This document shows positions 59,014 to 64,000 of a DNA stretch of 64,000 nt, one piece after another. The position numbers were made by a program, and so were the translations under genes. The DNA comes from Acholeplasma sp. (lineage in GTDB: Bacteria > Bacillota_I > Bacilli_A > Acholeplasmatales > UBA5453): contig DUNK01000013.1 of the NCBI GenBank assembly GCA_012839355.1, forward strand, positions 1 through 64,000. The letters run 5' to 3'. The notes under the pieces were generated by a model. The model saw only the letters and a list, made by a program, of their open reading frames with translations. It did not search any database and was not told where the DNA came from. Positions within the stretch are counted from its first letter, which is position 1. Every line of letters starts with the position of its first letter.

Positions 59014-60222
59014 TTAATTCTCGTCTCCCATTAGCCACCTAGCTAAATCGAATATTTTTACACCATCTTTTATTGTCATTGGGTATGTTGTATTTGCTAA
59101 GATGATTTTAGGATAGGCATCTTTTATAGAAATTAGAGGGGCAAGTTCTCTTTTTAGTGTTTCCTCTCTACTTATATTATCTGATACTTGAATATAGATT
59201 TTTTCACTACCTTTAAGTGCTATAAAATCTATTTCTTTTTCATAAAGTTTGCCAACATATACATCATATCCACGTCTTAATAATTCGATTGCTACTATAT
59301 TTTCATAAGCTCTTCCGTAATCCATATTTCTAACCCCTAACATAGAATAACGGAAAGATAAATCAGATAAATAATACTTGTCGTTTATTTCTAAATGTTT
59401 TTTCCCTCTAATATCGTATCTTTTTACTTTATAAAACATAAAAGCATTGCATAAATATTTGATGTAATTTCCAATAGTTACATGATTTGTTTTAATTTTT
59501 TTGTTATTAAATATGTTAGATATATTATTAGCAGTTGTAAGATTGGATATGTTATCCATTAAAAATTTTGTTAGTGTATCTAATAGTGAAATATCTTCAA
59601 TATTATATCTATCAACCAAATCTCTTTTAATTAAAGATGTATACACATTTTTTATATATGCATTAGAATCTTCTTCGTTTTCATATAGATATGAACCTGC
59701 TAATCCTCCCGCTTTTAAGTAATTTTCTAAATGATTAGAAAAATTATCCTTTATATCAAAATATTCTAAGTATTCCTTAAATGAAAAAGGGAAAATCGGA
59801 ATTTCTATAAATCTTCCGGTAAATAACGTAGACAAATCTGAACTTAATAAAAAAGCGTTAGATCCGGTCAAGTAAATATCATATTTTTTACTATTATGAA
59901 GACTATTAACAGCAATCTCAAATTTATGACAAAGTTGCACTTCGTCAATCATCAAAACATTTTTTGTATTAGGCTTGTAATTGTTTTCGACATATGAATA
60001 TAAACTTTTGTAATCTTTTATATCATCATATTTTAAATTACCATAATCAATTTCTATTAAATTTGTTTCTGGTTCAGTTTCTTTAATGTGTTTTAAATAC
60101 GCCCTCATAAGCTCAGACTTACCAGATCTTCTAATACCAGTTATAATTTTAATATCTGGAGTATTTCTAACTCTTTTAATTCTATCTAGATATAAAGTTC
60201 TTTCGATAAGCTTCATAACCAT
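59014..60222 (-). CDS. AAA ATPase of the AAA_14/DUF4143 family (second copy)
   Basis: 402 aa. Walker A GIRRSGKSELMRAYL (about residues 29-43), Walker B VLMIDEVQLCHKFEIAVNSL, YLTGSNAFLLSSDL sensor region with TGRFIEIPIFPFSFKEYLEYF, which is the family hallmark. The C-terminal DUF4143 part has KEIDFIALKGSEKIYIQVS, where the usual EVK is QVS. GAGG before ATG. It shares family, not close sequence, with the copy at 53-54 kb. Function unsettled. Confidence 0.85.
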   Translation of the reverse strand: MVMKLIERTLYLDRIKRVRNTPDIKIITGIRRSGKSELMRAYLKHIKETEPETNLIEIDYGNLKYDDIKDYKSLYSYVENNYKPNTKNVLMIDEVQLCHKFEIAVNSLHNSKKYDIYLTGSNAFLLSSDLSTLFTGRFIEIPIFPFSFKEYLEYFDIKDNFSNHLENYLKAGGLAGSYLYENEEDSNAYIKNVYTSLIKRDLVDRYNIEDISLLDTLTKFLMDNISNLTTANNISNIFNNKKIKTNHVTIGNYIKYLCNAFMFYKVKRYDIRGKKHLEINDKYYLSDLSFRYSMLGVRNMDYGRAYENIVAIELLRRGYDVYVGKLYEKEIDFIALKGSEKIYIQVSDNISREETLKRELAPLISIKDAYPKIILANTTYPMTIKDGVKIFDLARWLMGDEN

Positions 60223-60227
60223 ACCTC

Positions 60228-60326
60228 ACTTTCAAGAAAACAAAAATATTGTTATCTCGAAAGTATTATACTTTAGACTTTCAACTTTTGCAAGTTTTTT
60301 AAATCTTGAAAGTCAATATTGTTCTA
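60228..60326. repeat. repeated CTTTCAAGA-type sites around the second DUF4143 ATPase promoter
   Basis: On the plus strand: ACTTTCAAGA at 60228, TCTCGAAAGT at 60255, ACTTTCAAC at about 60278, TCTTGAAAGT at 60304. A perfect 15-bp palindrome AAAGTATTATACTTT (60260-60274) covers the minus-strand -10 box TATAAT. TATTGTT also occurs twice. The arrangement looks like an operator array. Confidence 0.6.
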
Positions 60327-60365
60327 ATTTTATAGGTATTAACACATCTAATTGAATAATGAATT

Positions 60366-60392
60366 CAGTGGTCCGCATTTTTAGGACAACTG
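60366..60392. mobile_element. possible end of a lost insertion sequence
   Basis: CAGTGGTCC pairs imperfectly with GGACAACTG around GCATTTTTA. The string GTCCTAAAAATGCGGACC on the minus strand resembles terminal repeats of IS3-type elements. About 90 nt beside it is open on the minus strand without a recognisable product. No transposase remains in the window, so this is weak. Confidence 0.25.
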
Positions 60393-60520
60393 ACCTCAGT
60401 ATACTTATACATTCAACCGCAATTCCTTGTTTTTCATGGATTTTATTCCAGATTTTTCAGATTTGTTAATTTCTACATTAGAATATCTCGACTTAAACTA
60501 AATTTTTATAGTTCTTTTCT
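60393..60520. other. intergenic stretch without recognised features
   Basis: Together with the sites above it makes up the 340-nt gap between the ATPase gene and the tRNA pair. I see no gene, RNA or promoter in this part. Confidence 0.5.
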
Positions 60521-60548
60521 ATAAAAAAAATAGCTCGACGAGCTATTT
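60521..60548 (-). terminator. terminator of the tRNA-His/Gln operon
   Basis: AAATAGCTCG pairs with CGAGCTATTT around a single A, followed on the minus strand by eight T residues. Confidence 0.85.
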
Positions 60549-60566
60549 ACTAACCAAATATTTAAA

Positions 60567-60641
60567 TGGCAGGCCCAGCTGGATTCGAACCAACGAGTGA
60601 CGGAGTCAAAGTCCGTTGCCTTACCGCTTGGCTATGGGCCT
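60567..60641 (-). tRNA. tRNA-Gln(UUG)
   Basis: 75 nt; acceptor AGGCCCA / TGGGCCT, anticodon TTG in the loop CTTTGAC, T-loop GGTTCGAATC, encoded CCA. Substrate of the GlnRS at 26.6 kb. Confidence 0.93.
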
Positions 60642-60651
60642 AGATTTAATT

Positions 60652-60728
60652 TGGGGCGGCCAAAGGGACTCGAACCCTCGAATGCTGGAGCCACAATCCA
60701 GTGTGTTAACCACTTCACCATGACCGCC
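60652..60728 (-). tRNA. tRNA-His(GUG)
   Basis: 77 nt; anticodon GTG in the loop TTGTGGC, encoded CCA. The extra G at position -1 faces C73, the identity pair of bacterial tRNA-His. Confidence 0.93.
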
Positions 60729-60743
60729 GTGTGCCTGTAAACT

Positions 60744-60771
60744 ATTATACAATAAATTTTTTTTATGTAAA
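60744..60771 (-). promoter_or_regulatory. promoter of the tRNA-His/Gln operon
   Basis: On the minus strand TTTACA and TATAAT with a 16-nt spacer, 15 nt before tRNA-His. Confidence 0.75.
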
Positions 60772-60868
60772 GGAAAATTATTGGTATGTTATTTCATAAA
60801 ACCTTTTTTTAGTGGTAAAAGATTAGAGATTTTGATATTATAATAATGGTCGAAAAGAGGAATGAGTA

Positions 60869-61684
60869 ATGAAAATACTATTAAAGGTGTTTTTTGTAGG
60901 CTTTTTAATCTTTATGGGGATGCAGTTATATTCTTGTGCGAGTAGAAGAGCGTATGAAAGAGAATTAATTAAACAAGGTAATGTTGCGTATCAAGAAGGC
61001 GATTTTTCGTTGTTTAAGGAGATTTTTGAATATTATAAGGATGAACCTCATGTTGAAGGTTCATTTACGCTAGAAAACGCTGATAATCGTCATAATATTG
61101 AAAATAAAACGATTAAGTTTGATTTGGTCGTTTTTCTGCAAGCGGAAAAGGGTAAAAACCACCTGACGGTTATTTTAACTAATTTAGAGATGGAAAGGCC
61201 TGATTACACTTTAAGGACTGTGCTTAAAAAGGATGGCGGAGATAAAGTTTTAGAAGAGCGTTTGGTAAGGCTCAGTAAACACAATTGGTATATACAGTAT
61301 TTTGAGTTTGATTGTAATACGATTGATGAACTGATAATAACTCATACAGGTATTACTAGTATTGAACCAATTGTTTTATATAGTTCAAAAGAGAATCCAG
61401 CGTTTAGTGAACATTTTTTAGCTAAACCAGAAGATGATATGGTACAGGCAATTAAAGATAATAGATTAGAAGAAAACGGAATAGTTAAAAGGGCTAAAGA
61501 TCCTTTTCAAGGTAAAGGAGCATCTGTTTTAATAGTGTTAGCTATTTATACGCTTTTTGCGGGATTATTAATGTATGCAGTTTTATTTACTAAAAAGGGA
61601 ATTAGAAAACCTATTAAAAAAGAAGAACTCAGTAAAGATTTAAAAGAAGAAGTTAAAGAAGAAAACAAGAAAGAAGAAGCTTAA
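60869..61684 (+). CDS. two-helix membrane protein, 271 aa (paralogue 1)
   Basis: Not recognised. N-terminal helix (about 3-22, VFFVGFLIFMGMQLYSCA) followed by an outer domain of about 190 residues, a second helix (about 215-238) and an acidic/basic cytoplasmic tail (KKEELSKDLKEEVKEE). The N-terminus could pass as a lipoprotein signal (QLYSC) but the second helix and tail argue for a membrane protein. It is a clear paralogue of the next gene: both share GNVAY/GDVAY, DFSLFKEIFEY/DFSFFKDRFEY, and HNWYIQYF/ENWYLQWI. GAGGAATGAG precedes ATG. Confidence 0.65.
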   Translation: MKILLKVFFVGFLIFMGMQLYSCASRRAYERELIKQGNVAYQEGDFSLFKEIFEYYKDEPHVEGSFTLENADNRHNIENKTIKFDLVVFLQAEKGKNHLTVILTNLEMERPDYTLRTVLKKDGGDKVLEERLVRLSKHNWYIQYFEFDCNTIDELIITHTGITSIEPIVLYSSKENPAFSEHFLAKPEDDMVQAIKDNRLEENGIVKRAKDPFQGKGASVLIVLAIYTLFAGLLMYAVLFTKKGIRKPIKKEELSKDLKEEVKEENKKEEA

Positions 61685-61697
61685 AAGGGGAATTTAA

Positions 61698-62888
61698 ATG
61701 AAAATATTTGGTAAAGTAATTTTAGGTATAGTTGCAGTATTTTTTGGGATGATGATATTTAATTATTTAAATAGCATTGGAGTTCATAAGGCTGTAGGCG
61801 AACAAGGAGATGTTGCCTATTTAAATAATGATTTTTCATTTTTTAAAGATAGATTTGAATATCATCAAGATACACCGCTGCTTGAAAAACATGTTGAGTT
61901 TATGTTAGATGATGAGTATATAGAAAGAAAAGAGTTAGGTGAAGTAGAAGACAAAACTGTTAAATTTGATTTATATATGTATCATTCAGCTAATGTAAGT
62001 AAAGATAAAGGTAATTATTTAACAGTTTTAGTAAAGGATTTAATCGTTCCAAAAGAATTAGAAGAAGCCCCATATTTAGAAACTATATTTAAATATAACG
62101 CTTATAGACCTAGAAAAAATGAAGCAATCAATATTGTAAAAATAGGTAAAGAAAACTGGTATTTACAGTGGATTAGAATAACATTAGATAATATTAATAG
62201 TTTTATGTTAATTCACGATGATTTATTATTGTATGAACATGATTTAACAGAACCATTTTTAAGAGCGGAAGATCATGACCTTATTCATAAGATAGAGAAA
62301 AAAGATGCCGCTTACTGTGTTGTAGAAGGTTTAAGTGAAGGTGAAGAAGAACTAACAATGGCTGATAGAGAGTCAACAGAAGGGTTAGAATTAAAAGAAT
62401 ATTTAATTGATTTTAAACTCCGCCTAGACGGGAACTTAAGCAAAAAAGAAGAATTATACTTAAGCGGAGAGTTTAATGATTGGGCGATAGCTGATGAAAG
62501 ATATAAACTAACAAAAAATAGTGAAGAAGTCTTTAGCACTAAAATCAATTATGATTCATACTATGATGAGGTCTATTACACTATCACAACCAAAGATGGT
62601 AGATGTGCATTGGATAGTGAAGGTAATGTTAAATACTACAAATATGAATTTTTAAACAAAGATTCTACAATGGCTGATTATGACATAGTTAAATCAGGCA
62701 TTGTTAAATTTAACAAATACGATTATTATAAATGGATAGGCATTAGCGTATACGTTTTAATTATCGGTAGCATCATCACAACAATCTATCTAGTAAAAGC
62801 ACACAAAGAAAGAAAAGAAAACGTATATACTAGCTTCGCAGACACTAAACAAGAAAAAGAAACAGAAGATAGTAGTAAAGAGTTGTAA
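61698..62888 (+). CDS. two-helix membrane protein with inserted CBM48-like domain, 396 aa (paralogue 2)
   Basis: Same plan as paralogue 1: helix at about 6-26, outer domain, helix at about 350-372, polar tail. Between the shared outer domain and the second helix it has about 110 extra residues containing LYLSGEFNDWA (about 251-261) and ending YYTITTKDGRCALDSEG. This is the pattern of the AMPK/isoamylase N-terminal (CBM48, E-set) domain, which often binds alpha-glucans. Both genes lie 13 nt apart and are co-transcribed. Function unknown. Confidence 0.65.
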   Translation: MKIFGKVILGIVAVFFGMMIFNYLNSIGVHKAVGEQGDVAYLNNDFSFFKDRFEYHQDTPLLEKHVEFMLDDEYIERKELGEVEDKTVKFDLYMYHSANVSKDKGNYLTVLVKDLIVPKELEEAPYLETIFKYNAYRPRKNEAINIVKIGKENWYLQWIRITLDNINSFMLIHDDLLLYEHDLTEPFLRAEDHDLIHKIEKKDAAYCVVEGLSEGEEELTMADRESTEGLELKEYLIDFKLRLDGNLSKKEELYLSGEFNDWAIADERYKLTKNSEEVFSTKINYDSYYDEVYYTITTKDGRCALDSEGNVKYYKYEFLNKDSTMADYDIVKSGIVKFNKYDYYKWIGISVYVLIIGSIITTIYLVKAHKERKENVYTSFADTKQEKETEDSSKEL

Positions 62889-62929
62889 AAAGAGGAAACA
62901 TGTGTTAATATTTTTAATGCATGTTATGC

Positions 62930-63004
62930 GGGGACATGGTGTCAACGGCAGCACAACGGTCTCCAAAACCGTTGGTCCGGGTTCGAATCCTGGTGTCCCT
63001 GCCA
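62930..63004 (+). tRNA. tRNA-Trp(CCA)
   Basis: 75 nt; anticodon CCA in the loop CTCCAAA, acceptor GGGGACA / TGTCCCT with a G-U first pair, T-loop GGTTCGAATC, encoded CCA. It reads UGG, in line with UGA being a stop. Confidence 0.9.
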
Positions 63005-63015
63005 TTAAAAAAATT

Positions 63016-63044
63016 AACGCCTTTCGGTTGAAGGGCGTTTTTCT
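63016..63044 (+). terminator. terminator after tRNA-Trp
   Basis: AACGCCTT pairs with AAGGGCGTT (one bulge) and is followed by TTTTCTATTT. Confidence 0.8.
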
Positions 63045-63190
63045 ATTTAAGTGTTCTTCCGTAATGAGGTACGGTTTATAAAAGTTTATAGGATACGAAA
63101 TATTAGTATGTAAAAAGATAGTAGGCGCTCAAAGATTCCAAGAATCAAAAATATATTCATAGAGGCTGAAATTGGTGAGGATGAAAAAAA

Positions 63191-64000
63191 ATGTACAAGA
63201 TAAATGTGGGAAAATTTGACTTTTTGTGGGGGGTTATAATTGAAGAGAATATGACAGTTGAGGAAACACATCAAACAGTTTATACGATAACGTATAGTAT
63301 TAGTAGTGTAATCCATATTTATCAAAAAGTTTATCCGAACCAGATGGTAACAAAAGACTTTATTAATGGCGAGGTTGGAAACTTTGATTGGAAACTCAGT
63401 GGCCTCATAGATCGAAGCTTCCCGTTCCAATATACATATGGTAGTTCAATTACATTAACTACTGAACTTGCTCCATTATCAAGTGAAAACATAGATTATA
63501 CAAAAATTATACAACTTGGAGGAGCATATATAAATAAAATTACTAACCCAGTTGGTCAAAAGGCAATAATTATTCCTAACCAACTTGGTGGTTCAGATGT
63601 TAAAGGTATAACAAACTCTCTTACTGACTCTGTGTTTGTTAATAAAAATGAAGTTGCATATATTGCTCTAGCAGCAACAGCGAATGACAACTTTGAGCTT
63701 ATCGGTTCGCGTGCTTTCTATAATGAAGCGAATCTTAAACAAGTGTTTGTACCAGGTAATGGTTTAACTAGAATCGGCGCTTCAGCGTTTGCAAATTCAG
63801 GTTTAACTAGTTTCAACATTAAAGCAAACTTAGGAAATATTAGTGCAACCGCCTTCAATAACACGCAAAACTTAATGAACTTTACAGTAAGCGCAACGAA
63901 CACTAAATTTAAAGCAGTCAATGGAGTGTTATACTCAAAAGATGGTGAAAAATTAGTTCACTTACCTGCTGGTAGAACAGGCACTTATAAAGTTAAAGAA
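63191..64000 (+). CDS. BspA-type leucine-rich-repeat protein, 5-prime part only
   Basis: Open from ATG 63191 to the window end (270 codons), absent from the ORF track because the stop lies outside. From about residue 175 it has BspA-type repeats: IGSRAFYNEANLKQVFVPG, then IGASAFANSGLTSFNI. Such proteins are usually surface-exposed and bind host or matrix molecules. Here no signal peptide is seen at the N-terminus (MYKINVGKFDFLW), so the true start may be lost or the protein may be a fragment of a larger gene. Slightly richer in CTT/ACC-type codons than its neighbours. Confidence 0.6.
   Translation, partial: MYKINVGKFDFLWGVIIEENMTVEETHQTVYTITYSISSVIHIYQKVYPNQMVTKDFINGEVGNFDWKLSGLIDRSFPFQYTYGSSITLTTELAPLSSENIDYTKIIQLGGAYINKITNPVGQKAIIIPNQLGGSDVKGITNSLTDSVFVNKNEVAYIALAATANDNFELIGSRAFYNEANLKQVFVPGNGLTRIGASAFANSGLTSFNIKANLGNISATAFNNTQNLMNFTVSATNTKFKAVNGVLYSKDGEKLVHLPAGRTGTYKVKE

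Noticed and set aside
60366-60392. Complete insertion sequence
   Set aside because: No transposase frame or second end is visible; only a short, imperfect inverted repeat supports it, so it is listed at low confidence.

Overview
This is a low-GC chromosomal segment of a small-genome bacterium of the Bacillota/Mollicutes type. The gene order supports this: tilS-hpt-ftsH, tsaE-tsaB-rimI-tsaD, uvrA-hprK-lgt-whiA, yutD next to a NifU-like gene, and a YugI-like S1 gene next to pgi. UGA is used as a stop (hslO, the MATE gene) and Trp is UGG with a tRNA-Trp(CCA), so the code is standard. Mycoplasma and Spiroplasma proper are therefore unlikely; an Acholeplasma-, Izemoplasma- or RF39-like lineage, or a reduced Erysipelotrichia-like one, fits better. 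A class III (anaerobic) ribonucleotide reductase suggests anaerobic growth. Lgt plus several lipobox proteins indicate a lipoprotein-bearing membrane. I cannot name the species.

Layout. 1-6.6 kb: end of a class II aldolase, an unknown gene, a remnant of a DUF4143-type ATPase, then a minus-strand housekeeping run tilS > hpt > ftsH > rqcP-like > lysS. 6.8-10.6 kb: maf, hslO, dusB, hflX. 10.7-15.5 kb: cdaA (c-di-AMP synthase), a small membrane protein, a PAS/degenerate-GGDEF membrane protein, 5-formyl-THF cyclo-ligase, a fused ispDF, yutD and a NifU-like scaffold. 15.5-22 kb: a 617-aa membrane protein paired with lemA, a GNAT acetyltransferase, and an ABC exporter. 22-28.3 kb: S1 protein, pgi, the t6A genes (tsaD carries an in-frame membrane domain in front), and glnS. 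28.3-29.6 kb: decayed coding sequence. 29.8-42 kb: DNA repair and envelope genes (pcrA, a miniature UvrD-like helicase, ligA, uvrA, hprK, lgt, whiA). 42-44.6 kb: tex and two tRNAs. 44.7-53 kb: tdk, a lipid kinase, a GH13-family protein lacking its nucleophile, nrdD fused to a glutaredoxin-like domain, and an NrdD-like protein fused to the NrdG activase. 53-64 kb is accessory: two DUF4143 ATPases with repeated sites at their promoters, a small Sm-like protein, a MATE exporter, a lipoprotein serpin, a lipoprotein gene broken by two identical frameshifts, three tRNAs, two paralogous membrane proteins (one with an inserted CBM48-like domain), and the start of a BspA-type leucine-rich-repeat gene that leaves the window.

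The strongest candidates for something new are: the ribonucleotide reductase locus, where a catalytically stripped NrdD homologue with an ATP-cone is fused to the radical-SAM activase; the twice-frameshifted lipoprotein upstream of the serpin; the natural helicase without domain 2B behind an SD-sequestering hairpin; the membrane-domain/TsaD fusion with an internal ribosome binding site; and 33-bp-spaced repeats at a DUF4143 ATPase promoter. Everything here was read by eye; no homology search was run.
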